Shown piece after piece: positions 9,041 to 18,162 of a stretch of 64,000 nucleotides of DNA (positions are counted from its first letter, which is position 1; every line of letters starts with the position of its first letter). The stretch lies in the NCBI RefSeq assembly GCF_918698155.1, contig NZ_CAKKLX010000018.1, positions 26,865 through 90,864 on the forward strand, written 5' to 3'. The notes below the pieces were generated by a model. The model did not search any database and had not been told where the DNA came from. It worked only from the letters and a program-made list of their open reading frames with translations. The stretch is from Roseomonas sp. CECT 9278 (GTDB lineage Bacteria > Pseudomonadota > Alphaproteobacteria > Acetobacterales > Acetobacteraceae). The translations under genes were made by a program, and so were the position numbers.

Positions 9041-11550
9041 GCGCGCGCCCCCGCGATCGCCGCATAGAGCGCGGCATGGCGCGCCGCGATATGCGGCCAG
9101 TCCAGCGCCTCCGCCCGGGCCCGCGCCGCGCGGCCCAGTGCGGCGGCGGCCGCGCGGTTGCCCGCCAGCGACAGCACCGCATCGGCCAGCGCGCGCGCAT
9201 CGCCGGGCGGGCCGACCAGCGCGGCGCCGGCGGTCATCTCGGCCACCCCGCCGACATCGGTGCTCACCACCGGCCGACCGCAGGCCATGGCTTCCAGGAT
9301 CGCGTTGTTCGCGGTGGCGTCGGTCAGCGGCAGCAACAACGCATCGGCGTCGCGATAGGCCTCGCGCAGCGCCTCGTCCGGCAGCCCGGCCTCGACCTCG
9401 ACACCCGCCGGCACGCCGCGCGGCGGATTGGGCGAGACGATCCGCAGCCGCGCATCGAGCCCGGCCCCGCGCAGCAGCGCCAGCGTGGCGAACAGCGTCT
9501 CGAAGTCGCGCAGCCAATGCCCCACGGCGAGCAGGCGGAAGCCATCGCCCGGCGCCTGCGGGGCCGGCGTGAAGAAGCCGGCATCGATGCCGTGCGGGAT
9601 GACATGCAGGCGTTCGGGCGGCAGCAGCCCGGCCAGCGCACTGCGTTGCGCCTCGCACAGCACGACCACGGCATCCAGCGCCGCCAGCAGCGCCGGGTTC
9701 ACCATGCCGGCCAGCAGCGCGGGCGGCTGGTGGAAGGTCGCGGCCATGGCCGGGCGCCGCCCGCCCTGGAACAGCGCGGGCGGGATGCGCGGCAGCAGCC
9801 ACAGCGCCAGCTCGCCGTCGATCGCATGCACCAGGTCGAAGCGCGCATCGGCGCATTCCGCCAGGATCTCGGTTTCCGCCAACCAGGCATTGCCCTGCTG
9901 CCCGAAGGGCACGGTGCCGAGCAGCCGACCCCAGTCGCGCCAGGCGCCGGCCTCGATGCCGGCCAGCGTGGCGCCGAGCGGCGTCGCGCGGATGGCGGCG
10001 TCGATCCCCTCGGGCAGGTGGCGCAGGAACTGCCATGGCCCCGACCGCGCGCCGTGATGCGCGTGCTGCGCGCGCAGCGCCATGACGCGCAGCGCGCCCG
10101 GTGCGGGCGGCGCGGCCGGCGCCACCGCCACGCCCGCCACCGCCGGCCCAGCGGCATCGCGCAGCAGCAGGTTGGCCGGGAAGCGCAGGAAGGGCGCGCC
10201 GGGCACCGCCGCCACCTCGACCGGCGCCTGCGCGAAGGCGCGCAGCGCGCGGCCATGCGCGGCCGCGTCGGTGGCGCGGCCTCCGCCGGCCAGGTCGCGA
10301 TACAGCGCCGCGAGCCGCGCGCCGACCACCGGGATGGCGTTCTCCGCCTCCACCTGCGCGCGCGCCGAGGCGCGCAGCCCGGCATCGCCATGGTGGCGTG
10401 CAACGAAGCGCAGAAGTGCCTCGGCCAATGCCTCCGCCGTCGCGGCCCCGGCCAGCACGCCGCTGCTGCCCTCGCGCACCAGTTCCGGCAAGCCGCCCAC
10501 CGGGGTGGCCAGGCAGGGCGTGCCGCAGGCCAGCGCCTCCAGCGCCACGTTCGGGTAGTTGTCCTCGAGCGAGGGTATGCAGGCGAGATCCGACGCGCCG
10601 AGGATGTCGGCCAGCACCGCATCCTCTGCCACCTCGCCGAAATCGAGCCGGCGCAGGCCCGCGACCGGCGGCAGCGCGGACTTGCCGAAGCCCGCCACCG
10701 CCACCTGCGCGCCCGGCGGCAGCAGCGCCGCCAGGCGGCCATCCGCGGCCAGGGCGTGCAGCGCCTCCATCAGCAGCGCGCCGCCCTTGCGGGCCTCGCG
10801 GTTGTCATGCGCGCCGGCGACCAGCAGCAGGTCCTGCGGCGCCAGGCCCCAGGCCGCGCGCAGCCCGTCGCGGTCGGGCTGGGGCGCGAAGGCGTCGGTC
10901 TCGACGGCGTTCGGAATCGTCTCGATGCGGCAGCCGCGCAGGATGGCGCTCTCGGCCGCGCGCGCCGCCATCCAGGCCGACGGCGCGACCACCACCGGGC
11001 CTGGCGCGGACCACGCGGCGCGCTTTTCCGCGAAGGCATTGGGCACCAGCGACCAGGCATCGGCCAGCTGCGGGCATTGCAGGCAGGCCGTGCGGTACTG
11101 CTCGCAGCCGGCCGGGTAATGGCAGCCGCCGGTCATCGGCCACAGGTCGTGCAGCGTCCAGACCACCTGCCGCCCGGCCGCCAGCCAGTGGCGCAGCGTG
11201 GCGGGCGACACCGCCCAGGATGTCCAATGCAGGTGGATCACGTCGGCCGCGTCGAACAGCGCCTGGCCTTCCAGCGCCAGGGCCGGATGCGCGATCGAGA
11301 ACAGCGTGTTGGTCGCCGCGCGCCGCGCCGACTGCACGACGCCCCATTGCACGCGCTCGTGCAGCGCCTTCGCCAGCGCCGCCTCGCCGGGCAGTTCGGG
11401 TGGGCGCGGGCGCAGCAGGATGTCGTCCGGCGCGCCGGCTTCGCCCGCGAGGAAGGCGAAGGCCGACAGCAGCCCGGCCGCGCGCGTCGCGAGATGCGCC
11501 CGCCGGCCCGCCCGCCCGGCGCCACCCGCAGCGCCGTGCGAGACATGCAT
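9037..11550 (-). CDS. Bifunctional tandem GT4 glycosyltransferase
   Basis: About 837 residues containing two complete GT-B glycosyltransferase modules, each with a C-terminal family-4 signature: LEDNYPNVALEALACGTP in the first half and TANNAILEAMACGRPVV in the second. The first module (about 1-410) opens with MHVSHG and contains VVWTLHDLWPMTGGCHYPAG, typical of transferases that build surface glycans. The second (about 450-837) contains RLHVIPHGIDAGFFTP and RLLAVGHWLRDFETLF. The ATG at 11548-11550 is preferred because the protein then begins at the first beta strand; a GTG at 11557-11559 and a TTG at 11563-11565 are in-frame alternatives and no strong ribosome site decides between them. First gene of the operon; two linked transferases in one chain suggest consecutive sugar additions. 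Confidence 0.82.
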   Translation of the reverse strand: MHVSHGAAGGAGRAGRRAHLATRAAGLLSAFAFLAGEAGAPDDILLRPRPPELPGEAALAKALHERVQWGVVQSARRAATNTLFSIAHPALALEGQALFDAADVIHLHWTSWAVSPATLRHWLAAGRQVVWTLHDLWPMTGGCHYPAGCEQYRTACLQCPQLADAWSLVPNAFAEKRAAWSAPGPVVVAPSAWMAARAAESAILRGCRIETIPNAVETDAFAPQPDRDGLRAAWGLAPQDLLLVAGAHDNREARKGGALLMEALHALAADGRLAALLPPGAQVAVAGFGKSALPPVAGLRRLDFGEVAEDAVLADILGASDLACIPSLEDNYPNVALEALACGTPCLATPVGGLPELVREGSSGVLAGAATAEALAEALLRFVARHHGDAGLRASARAQVEAENAIPVVGARLAALYRDLAGGGRATDAAAHGRALRAFAQAPVEVAAVPGAPFLRFPANLLLRDAAGPAVAGVAVAPAAPPAPGALRVMALRAQHAHHGARSGPWQFLRHLPEGIDAAIRATPLGATLAGIEAGAWRDWGRLLGTVPFGQQGNAWLAETEILAECADARFDLVHAIDGELALWLLPRIPPALFQGGRRPAMAATFHQPPALLAGMVNPALLAALDAVVVLCEAQRSALAGLLPPERLHVIPHGIDAGFFTPAPQAPGDGFRLLAVGHWLRDFETLFATLALLRGAGLDARLRIVSPNPPRGVPAGVEVEAGLPDEALREAYRDADALLLPLTDATANNAILEAMACGRPVVSTDVGGVAEMTAGAALVGPPGDARALADAVLSLAGNRAAAAALGRAARARAEALDWPHIAARHAALYAAIAGARA

Positions 11551-11702
11551 GACCGTCACTGCCAAATCGCGCCCAGCCCCCGCCGCGTCCCTCGCATCGC
11601 GGTGCGGCGGCGGTATACCGCGCCCCGGGCAGGGTCAAGCGCGGCGCCGGGAAAACCGCACACGGACCCGTGCGCCTGTTGTAGGATGATGACAAAGGTG
11701 AC

Positions 11703-12560
11703 ATGCGCGGGCCGGCCCGCCAGTGCCGAAGCTACCGGGAGGCCACCCTGTCCGACGACTGCCCGCCGTTCCTTGTCACCATCGCCACGCAGCGCAGCGG
11801 CACCAAGTTCCTCGGCACGTCGCTATCGGCCGGAACGCTCGCGCGCTCGCTGGGCGAGGTCTTCCAGCCCGGCCCCGGCGGCGCCGATTTCCGCGGCTTC
11901 TTCGCCGAGTTCGTCGCCGCGCGCGGCGGCTTCGGCTTCGAGGCTGAGGAGATGGGCGCCTGCCTGGACGGCTTCATCGCGCGGCTGCGCGAACGCGTGG
12001 CGCCGGCGATGCTGCATTTCGACCTGATGTACAACAACCTCGGCAGCTTCGCGCCGATCTGGAGCATGCCCAGCGGCGCGCCGGGGTCGAACTTCCTGGC
12101 GAACTGGCTGAAGTCGCGCCGCGCCGGGGTGATCCACCTGATCCGCCCCGACCTGGCGGAATGCTTCGCGAGCCACGTCATCGCCGAGACCCGCGGCATC
12201 TACCACACCGGCAACGACGCCGACGCGGCGCAGGGCATGCAGGTGACGCTCGGCGCCGAGCAGGCGCTGGCCTACATGCTGCCCATCCTCAAGACGCGCC
12301 GCTTCGTGCAGCGCGCCTTCGGCGGCTATTCCCGCTTCCTGGAAGTGACCTACCCGGAGATCATCGGCGGGCAGGCGGTGGCCGGCCCGCAGGCGGAACG
12401 CATCGCGCGCCTGGCCGGCTTCGGGCCGGCGCAGGTGGGCAACCTGTTCGGCCCCTCCCCGCTGCGCCAGACCGCGAAGGACAAGCGCGCGCTGGTGACC
12501 AATTTCGACGACATCGACCGCATGGCGCAGAACCTGCAGCGCCACGTCAACGACGGCTGA
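11703..12560 (+). CDS. Sulfotransferase family protein (Stf0-like)
   Basis: 285-residue cytosolic protein. Near the N-terminus it has the PAPS 5'-phosphosulfate loop TQRSGTKFLG, and around residue 145 VIHLIRPDLAECFASHVIAET, which fits the second PAPS-contact region (R-x-(n)-S). These are the marks of Stf0/NodH-like sulfotransferases, which move sulfate from PAPS to sugars or lipids. The ATG at 11703 is preceded by AAAGGTG at suitable spacing. It is divergent from the glycosyltransferase operon (152 bp between the starts), so a reasonable inference is that it sulfates the glycan made by that operon. It ends only 3 bp before the prfB stop on the opposite strand. No transmembrane segment is seen. 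Acceptor unknown. Confidence 0.75.
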   Translation: MRGPARQCRSYREATLSDDCPPFLVTIATQRSGTKFLGTSLSAGTLARSLGEVFQPGPGGADFRGFFAEFVAARGGFGFEAEEMGACLDGFIARLRERVAPAMLHFDLMYNNLGSFAPIWSMPSGAPGSNFLANWLKSRRAGVIHLIRPDLAECFASHVIAETRGIYHTGNDADAAQGMQVTLGAEQALAYMLPILKTRRFVQRAFGGYSRFLEVTYPEIIGGQAVAGPQAERIARLAGFGPAQVGNLFGPSPLRQTAKDKRALVTNFDDIDRMAQNLQRHVNDG

Positions 12561-12563
12561 GCC

Positions 12564-13695
12564 TCAGCGCGCGTTGGCGCTCGCATCCGATCGCGTGGCA
12601 CCCACGCGCTGCGCCAGCGCGGCCGCCATGAATTCGTCCAGCTCGCCATCCAGCACGGCGGCGGGATTGCCTTTCTCGACGCTGGTGCGCAGGTCCTTCA
12701 CCATCTGGTAGGGCTGCAGGACGTAGCTGCGGATCTGGTGGCCCCAGCCGATATCGGTCTTGCCGGCTTCCACCGCGTCCGACACCGCCTCGCGCTTGCG
12801 CAGTTCCAGCTCGTACAGGCGGGCCTTGAGCATCTCCATCGCGATGGCGCGGTTGCGGTGCTGGCTGCGGTCCTGCGTCGAGGCCGCGACGATCCCGGTC
12901 GGGATATGCGTGAAGCGCACGCCCGATTCCGTCTTGTTCACATGCTGCCCGCCGGCGCCGGACGCACGGAAGGTGTCGGTCTTGAGGTCGGCCGGATTGA
13001 CCTCGATCTCGATCTTGTCGTCGATCACCGGATAGACATAGACGCTCGCGAAGGACGTCTGGCGCCGTGCGGCCGCATCGAAGGGGCTGATGCGCACCAG
13101 GCGGTGCACGCCGCTCTCGGTCTTCATCCAGCCATAGGCATTGGCGCCGGTCACCTGCAGCGTGGCCGACTTGATGCCGGCCTGCTCGCCTTCGGACTGT
13201 TCGGTCAGCGTCACCTTGAAGCCGCGCTTCTCGGCCCAGCGCATGTACATGCGCAGCAGCATCTGCGCCCAGTCCTGCGCCTCGGTCCCGCCGGCGCCGG
13301 CGTTGACTTCCACGTAGCAGTCATTGGCGTCGGCCTCGCCCGAGAGCAGGCTCTCGATCTCAAGGCGCTTGGCTTCGGCGGCGAAGGTTTCCAGGTCGGC
13401 CACGGCGGCATTGGCGGTGGCGTCGTCGCCCTCGGCCTCGGCCAGTTCGATCAGGTCGATCGCATCGGCGACGTCGCGTTCAAGCTTGCGCACGCCATCG
13501 ACCTGCGATGACAACCGCCCGCGTTCGCGCATCACGCGCCCGGCTTCGGCGGCATCGTTCCACAACGCCGGATCCTCGGCGCGGGCGTTCAGTTCCTCGA
13601 GGCGGCGGACGGCGGCATCCCAGTCAAAGATGCCTCCTCAGCAGGGACACCGATGCGGTGATCTGCTCGTTCAGGGATTCGGCTTCGGCGCGCAT
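12564..13695 (-). CDS. prfB: Peptide chain release factor 2, expressed by programmed +1 frameshift
   Basis: RF2 recognises UGA and UAA stop codons and triggers peptide release. The reading frame is split. Codons 1-23 run from the ATG at 13693-13695 to an in-frame TGA at 13624-13626; a +1 shift then continues from GAC (13623-13625) for 353 more residues, giving 376 in all. The shift site has all classical parts: an internal Shine-Dalgarno AGGAGG (13633-13638), one codon (CAT), then CTT-TGA-C. Downstream are the RF2 codon-reading tripeptide SPF ([12 protein letters not shown]) and the catalytic GGQ at about residues 248-250 ([15 protein letters not shown]). Low RF2 slows reading of the TGA and favours the shift, so the gene autoregulates. 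This is not a pseudogene. It lies downstream of mrcA on the same strand, a common alphaproteobacterial order. Confidence 0.97.
13624..13638 (-). promoter_or_regulatory. prfB: Programmed +1 ribosomal frameshift signal of prfB
   Basis: Read on the minus strand: AGG-AGG-CAT-CTT-TGA followed by C. The AGGAGG pairs with 16S rRNA three bases before the CTT slip codon; the TGA is the RF2-dependent stop that sets the feedback. Spacing and order equal the E. coli element (AGG-GGG-TAT-CTT-TGA-C). Both flanking segments translate into RF2 sequence, which confirms the shift. Confidence 0.95.
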
Positions 13696-13744
13696 GGCGC
13701 GGGGTTTAGGGCGCGCGGCGCGGGCTGTCGAGGGCGTGCAACAT

Positions 13745-13860
13745 CAAAGGCGCCCCCCGGCCGCCAAAGGTGGCCGAGGCCGCGACTGCGGCCCGCGGCA
13801 AGTGCCGCGAAGCCAAGCCGGCGGAGCCGGCGCCCGGCGTCTGAGGAGACGAAGAACCAC
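13745..13860 (-). repeat. Dispersed GC-rich repeat family B, copy 1
   Basis: On the minus strand it begins GTTCTTCGTCTCCTCAG, then CGCCGGGCGCCGGCTCCG and TTGGCTTCGCGGCA. It shares the T-rich start, the CTCAG-GCGCCGGG block and the TTGGCTTCGCG block with copies at 35870, 42184, 43425 and 58060. It lies just downstream of the mrcA stop, separated only by the hairpin at 13862-13889. Boundaries are approximate. Confidence 0.6.
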
Positions 13861-13861
13861 G

Positions 13862-13889
13862 CCAACGAGCCGCTGACAGCGGCCGTTGG
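13862..13889 (-). terminator. Candidate terminator hairpin after mrcA
   Basis: Imperfect inverted repeat with arms CCAACGGCCGCT and AGCGGCTCGTTGG (one-base bulge, 3-base loop) starting 2 bp after the mrcA stop codon on the minus strand. It is followed by GCGTGGTTCTTCGTC rather than a clean T run, so intrinsic termination is possible but not certain. Confidence 0.45.
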
Positions 13890-13891
13890 TG

Positions 13892-16504
13892 TCAATAAAG
13901 CCCGCCCAGGTTGCTGTCGACGCGCCCGGCCGACCCGCCGCCTTCAGGATCGCCGTCGGCCCGCCAGCGCCGCGCGGAATTCTCCGTGCCGGGGCGGAAG
14001 GCTTCCAGGATCGACCCGCCGCCCAGGTTGACGCGCACCAGCGCGACACCCGGCGGCGCGCGGAAGGGCACCGGCGGGCTGTCGCGGAGCGCGGCGGCCA
14101 CCACCTCGCGGAAGATCGGCGCGGCATTGCCGCCGCCGGTCTCGCCATTGCCCAGGCTGCGCGGGTCGTCGAAGCCGATCCACACCGCCACCACGATGTC
14201 CGGCGTGAAGCCGACGAACCAGTTGTCCTTGTAGTCGTCGGTCGTGCCGGTCTTGCCCGCGACAGGGCGGCCCAGGCGGTTGCCGATGGCATTCGCCCCG
14301 GTGCCGCGCTGCACCACGCCCTGCAGCAGGGAGACCATCTGGTAGGCCGCGATCGGGTCGGTCACCTGGCGGCGCGCGGGGTCCACGAGGTCGGGCGGCC
14401 CGGCCTCGGGGCTGGCGGCGTTGCAGGTCGCGCAGGCGCGGCGGTCGGCGCGCCAGATCACGCGCCCGCGGCGGTCCTGCACGGAATCGATCAGCGTCGG
14501 CACCACCTCGCGCCCGCCATTCACGAAGGCGCCGTAGCCGGCCGCCATCCGCATCACCGTGGTCTCGCCAGCACCCAGCGACAGTGCCAGGTACCGCGGC
14601 ATGTTCGGAATGACACCGAAGCGCGCCGCGCTGTCCGCCACCGCATCCATGCCCATCTGCTGCGCCAGGCGCACGGTCACCAGGTTCAGGCTGCGCTCCA
14701 TCGCGGAGCGCATGGTCACCCAGCCATTGGCGGTGCCGGCGGTGTAGTTCTGCGGCCGCCAGACCCGCCCGCCCGCCAGGATCTCGATCGGTTCGTCGAG
14801 CAGTTCCTGGTTCGGCGGGATGCCCTGCTCCAGCGCCGTGATGTAGACGAAGGGCTTGAAGGACGATCCGGGCTGGCGCTGCGCCTGCGTCGCGCGGTTG
14901 AACCAGGACCGTTCGAAGGACCAGCCGCCGGCCATCGCCAGCACGCGCCCGGTCTGCGGGTCGAGCGCCACCACCGCGCCCTCGGCCTGCGGCATCTGGC
15001 GCAGTTCCAGCCGCTCCGGCCGCGCCGGGCGCCCCTGCGCGGGCAATTGCGTGGCCATGGGTTCGACGAAGACCACGTCGCCGACATTGACCACCTGCTG
15101 CATGCGCCCTGGCGCGCCACCGATGCGCCCGTCACGCGCCGGCCGCGCCCAGGCCAGGTCCTGCAGGTACATCAGGCCGGTGCGCGCCTGCGGCGCCCCG
15201 CGCCCATCGCCGCGATCCACCCAGCCGAGCCGCGCATCCGCCTGGCGCACCTCCAGCACCACCGCGAGCCGCCATTCCGGCAGCCCACCCGGCGGGCGCT
15301 GGTAGGCTTCCAGCGCCGGCATCCATTCGGTCGGCGTCGCGGCGATCTGCCCGAAGGCGCCGCGCCAGCCGCCGCGCCGGCGGTCATAGGCCATCAGCCC
15401 GTCGCGCAGCGCGCGTTCCGTCGCCGCCTGCAATTCTGGGTCGAGGCTGGTGCGCACCACCAGCCCGCCCATCGTGGTCTGCTCGGCGCCGAAGCGCTGG
15501 ATCAGTTCGCGGCGCACATCCTCGGTGAAGTGCTGGCCGACCGGGATCACCTCGGGCCGGCGCGTCGGGCGCGGCACGATCGGCTCGGCCTTGGCGTAGC
15601 GGGCTTCTTCGCGGGTGATGTGGCCGTCCTCGGCCATGCGGTCGAGCACCCAGTCGCGCCGCGCGCGCGCGGCCTCGGGGAAGCGCACCGGGTTGTAGTT
15701 GTTGGGGCCCTTCGGCAGCGCCGCCAGGAAGGCGGCCTCGGCCAGGGTCAGTTCATCGAGGCCCTTGTTGAAATACGCCTGCGCCGCCGCCGCCACGCCA
15801 TAGGCCTGCTGGCCGAGGAAGATCTCGTTGAGGTACAGTTCGAGGATGCGTTCCTTGGACAGCGCCTGCTCGATGCGCACCGCCAGGATCGCCTCGCGCA
15901 CCTTGCGCATCAGGGTGCGGTCGGCGCCGACCAGCATGTTCTTCGCGACCTGCTGGGTGATGGTGGAAGCGCCCCCCATCCGCCGGCCGCTGCCGTAGTT
16001 CTCGATCGCCGTCAGCATGGCGCGCCCGATGCCCAGCGGATCGACGCCCGCATGGTCCCAGAAGCGCTGGTCCTCGGCCGAGACGAAGGCCTGCTGCACG
16101 CGGCGCGGGATCGCCTCGATCGGCACGAACACGCGCCGTTCTGTCGCGAGTTCCGCCGAAAGCCGGCTGTCGGCCGCGTAGATGCGGCTCATTTGCGGCG
16201 GATCGTAGTCGGCCAGCCAGCGATAGTCGGGCAGGTCCTCGGCGATCTGGCGATACAGGCCGAAGCCCGCCACGCCCGCCACCAGCCCACCCCCCACCAG
16301 CAGGATGAACATCAGGCGGAACAGCCCGAGCCCCCGCCGCCGCCGCCGCGGCCTTGCGGTCTTGTCGCGCCGGCGCTCGGCGGGCTCCGCGGCGGCCTCG
16401 GCGGGCGGATCGGCGGGCGTCGGCGCGGACTCGGCGTTGCGCCGGCGCTTCATGCGGGCGGGATCGAGCGGGGCATCGGCGCGGAGAGGATTCGAAGACA
16501 CCAT
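13892..16504 (-). CDS. mrcA: Penicillin-binding protein 1A (bifunctional glycosyltransferase/transpeptidase)
   Basis: About 870 residues; polymerises and cross-links peptidoglycan in the periplasm. The order is: a basic, Pro/Ala-rich cytoplasmic tail, one membrane anchor (about 65-88), a GT51 transglycosylase domain (SAEDQRFWDHAGVD, GGASTITQQVAKN, ERILELYLNEIFLGQ), then a transpeptidase domain with the SxxK nucleophile in SSFKPF (Ser547), the SLN motif in MERSLNLVTVRL and the KTGTTDDYKDNWF motif. An insertion between the two catalytic domains (around 340-460) is usual for class A PBPs of this group. The start is the ATG at 16502-16504, preceded by AGGTG; a GTG two codons earlier is an alternative. 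It is flanked by amiC upstream and prfB downstream, the conserved rne/amiC/mrcA/prfB block. Confidence 0.95.
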   Translation of the reverse strand: MVSSNPLRADAPLDPARMKRRRNAESAPTPADPPAEAAAEPAERRRDKTARPRRRRRGLGLFRLMFILLVGGGLVAGVAGFGLYRQIAEDLPDYRWLADYDPPQMSRIYAADSRLSAELATERRVFVPIEAIPRRVQQAFVSAEDQRFWDHAGVDPLGIGRAMLTAIENYGSGRRMGGASTITQQVAKNMLVGADRTLMRKVREAILAVRIEQALSKERILELYLNEIFLGQQAYGVAAAAQAYFNKGLDELTLAEAAFLAALPKGPNNYNPVRFPEAARARRDWVLDRMAEDGHITREEARYAKAEPIVPRPTRRPEVIPVGQHFTEDVRRELIQRFGAEQTTMGGLVVRTSLDPELQAATERALRDGLMAYDRRRGGWRGAFGQIAATPTEWMPALEAYQRPPGGLPEWRLAVVLEVRQADARLGWVDRGDGRGAPQARTGLMYLQDLAWARPARDGRIGGAPGRMQQVVNVGDVVFVEPMATQLPAQGRPARPERLELRQMPQAEGAVVALDPQTGRVLAMAGGWSFERSWFNRATQAQRQPGSSFKPFVYITALEQGIPPNQELLDEPIEILAGGRVWRPQNYTAGTANGWVTMRSAMERSLNLVTVRLAQQMGMDAVADSAARFGVIPNMPRYLALSLGAGETTVMRMAAGYGAFVNGGREVVPTLIDSVQDRRGRVIWRADRRACATCNAASPEAGPPDLVDPARRQVTDPIAAYQMVSLLQGVVQRGTGANAIGNRLGRPVAGKTGTTDDYKDNWFVGFTPDIVVAVWIGFDDPRSLGNGETGGGNAAPIFREVVAAALRDSPPVPFRAPPGVALVRVNLGGGSILEAFRPGTENSARRWRADGDPEGGGSAGRVDSNLGGLY

Positions 16505-16594
16505 CGGCACCTACACGATTTCCGTCACGCTCGCGACTGTCCCGCGCGCCGGCCGCCGCGCGCCGCGGCTTGTCACGGTGGCGTGATGCCCCCG

Positions 16595-16701
16595 CTGGAG
16601 CAGATCGCGGTCAGCTGGAATCATCCGAACGCGTGAAGATGCCCTGAAAACGAGAGGCTGGAGCCTGCGACGCGAGCGCGAGAGAACGCGGCATGTTCCA
16701 G
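16595..16701 (+). repeat. Dispersed palindromic repeat family A, copy 1
   Basis: About 107 bp between amiC and mrcA. It starts CTGGAGCAGATCGCGG, has a central GAATCATCCGAACGCGTGAA, then GAGGCTGGAGCCTGCG, and ends GCGGCATGTTCCAG, so its termini are roughly inverted (CTGGAGCA / TGTTCCAG). It matches copies at 25146-25252 (same orientation) and 57002-57108 (reverse). Non-coding, with several nested hairpins. Confidence 0.75.
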
Positions 16702-16758
16702 GCGCGGCCGCGCCCGGCCCCTGCAACGCCGCGCCGTCGCGCGGGTTGCACGGGCCGG

Positions 16759-17892
16759 TCACCCGGCCGCGGCCTGCGCGCCGGTCGCGTCGAGCCACCC
16801 GCGCACCGCCCGCGCCAGCGCGCTCGCCAGCCGCGCGCGGTGCTCGGGCCGGCGCAGCGCCGCCTCGTCGCGCGGGTCGGACAGGAAGCCGAGCTCGACC
16901 AGGGCGGAGGGGATCTCCGGCGCCTTCAGCACGACGAAGGAGGCCTCGCGGTGGGTATTGGGCAGCAGCGGCACTTCCTCGCCGAGTTCCCGCACGGCCA
17001 GCCGGGCGATGCGCGCCGACCCGGCCCGCGTTTCCTGCCGCACCAGGCTGATCAGGATGCGCTGGACCTCGGGGCTGACCGAGGGCAGCCGCAGCCCGCC
17101 GGCGATGTCGGCGCGGTTCTCGCGCCGCGCCAGCGCCTCCGACATCGCATCGGAGGCCGTCTCGGCCAGGGTATAGACCGACGCGCCCCGCGCGCCCGGC
17201 GCGCTGTCGGCATGCAGGGAGACAAACAGCGCGGCATCGCGCCGCCGGGCGAAATCCACCCGGTCGGCCAGCGGGACAAAGATGTCGCGCGTGCGGGTCA
17301 GCGCGACGCGGCAGGTGCGCGCGGCCTCCAGTCGCGCCTTGAGGTCGATGGCGGCGGCCAGCACGATGCGCTTTTCCTGGGTGCCGGCGGTGCCGATCGC
17401 GCCGGGGTCGCGCCCGCCATGGCCGGGGTCGATCACCACCAGCGGCAGGGCCGCGGGCGAGCGCGCCTGCCCCGCCAGGATGTCGCGGCCGGAGCGCACG
17501 GCGGCGGCGAAATCGGCGGCCGAGGCCGGGCGGATCTCGATGACGACATGGCCCGCGCGCGCCGGCCCGGGCCGTGGCAGCGCCGGCGCCATGAGGTCGA
17601 CCAGCAGCATGTCCTCGGCAGCGACGAAGCGCGCCGCGCGCACCGGCCCCGCGCCGCGCAGGCTGGGCGGGCCGCGCCACGCGGCATCGGGCAGGTGCAG
17701 CGCCAGGCGCCGCGGGTCGTCCAGCACGCGCACCGACCAGCGCTGGTCGCCCTGGACCGGCAGGGTCAGGCGCGCGCCGGGGCCGGCGGCCGCCAGCGCG
17801 GCGCCGGTGATGGTGCCGGCGCGGGCCGGCGCGGCGCCGATGGCAGCGAACAGACCAAGTCCCAGCAGGGGGCGTCGCCCCGGGCCGAACAT
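16759..17892 (-). CDS. amiC: N-acetylmuramoyl-L-alanine amidase (AmiC-like, AMIN + Amidase_3)
   Basis: 377-residue exported zinc amidase that cleaves the stem peptide from MurNAc, mainly at division septa. It has a signal peptide (RRPLLGLGLFAAIGAAPARA), an N-terminal AMIN-type targeting region (about 25-120, including RWSVRVLDDPRRLALHLP) and the Amidase_3 domain. The zinc motif VVIDPGHGGRDPGAIG carries His158; FVSLHADSA and the catalytic Glu in SALVELGFLSD follow. The start is the ATG at 17890-17892. It is upstream of mrcA with repeat A copy 1 between them. In most alphaproteobacteria rne lies directly divergent to amiC; here an RTX gene has come between. Some members need an EnvC-like activator, not seen in this window. 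Confidence 0.93.
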   Translation of the reverse strand: MFGPGRRPLLGLGLFAAIGAAPARAGTITGAALAAAGPGARLTLPVQGDQRWSVRVLDDPRRLALHLPDAAWRGPPSLRGAGPVRAARFVAAEDMLLVDLMAPALPRPGPARAGHVVIEIRPASAADFAAAVRSGRDILAGQARSPAALPLVVIDPGHGGRDPGAIGTAGTQEKRIVLAAAIDLKARLEAARTCRVALTRTRDIFVPLADRVDFARRRDAALFVSLHADSAPGARGASVYTLAETASDAMSEALARRENRADIAGGLRLPSVSPEVQRILISLVRQETRAGSARIARLAVRELGEEVPLLPNTHREASFVVLKAPEIPSALVELGFLSDPRDEAALRRPEHRARLASALARAVRGWLDATGAQAAAG

Positions 17893-18162
17893 CCAGACTT
17901 CCCCTCAAACGCCCCGGCCGCTCGCCGGGTCGGCAGCCATAATGCCAGTTTGACCAGCAGCTTGCCATGGGAAGCTTCAAGTGGCGCGTGAGGCGCGGCA
18001 CGGTGCCGATCCCCGTGCGCCGTCGAGATTCCGGGCCAGTCAGCCAGGATGCATAATGAATATCTCGAAGTAACAATTCGGTGCCTGCCGCCCTGCCGCT
18101 ATATCGCCGGCAAGGAAACCGAGGACGGCCCATGCAGCCATCCTCCCCACGCCGGAACGACC

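Noticed and set aside
12564..13565. prfB as a shorter gene or a frameshifted pseudogene
   Set aside because: The in-frame TGA sits in a canonical programmed frameshift site and both sides encode RF2.
13886..16636. Long plus-strand frame opposite mrcA
   Set aside because: Antisense shadow; mrcA has all PBP motifs.
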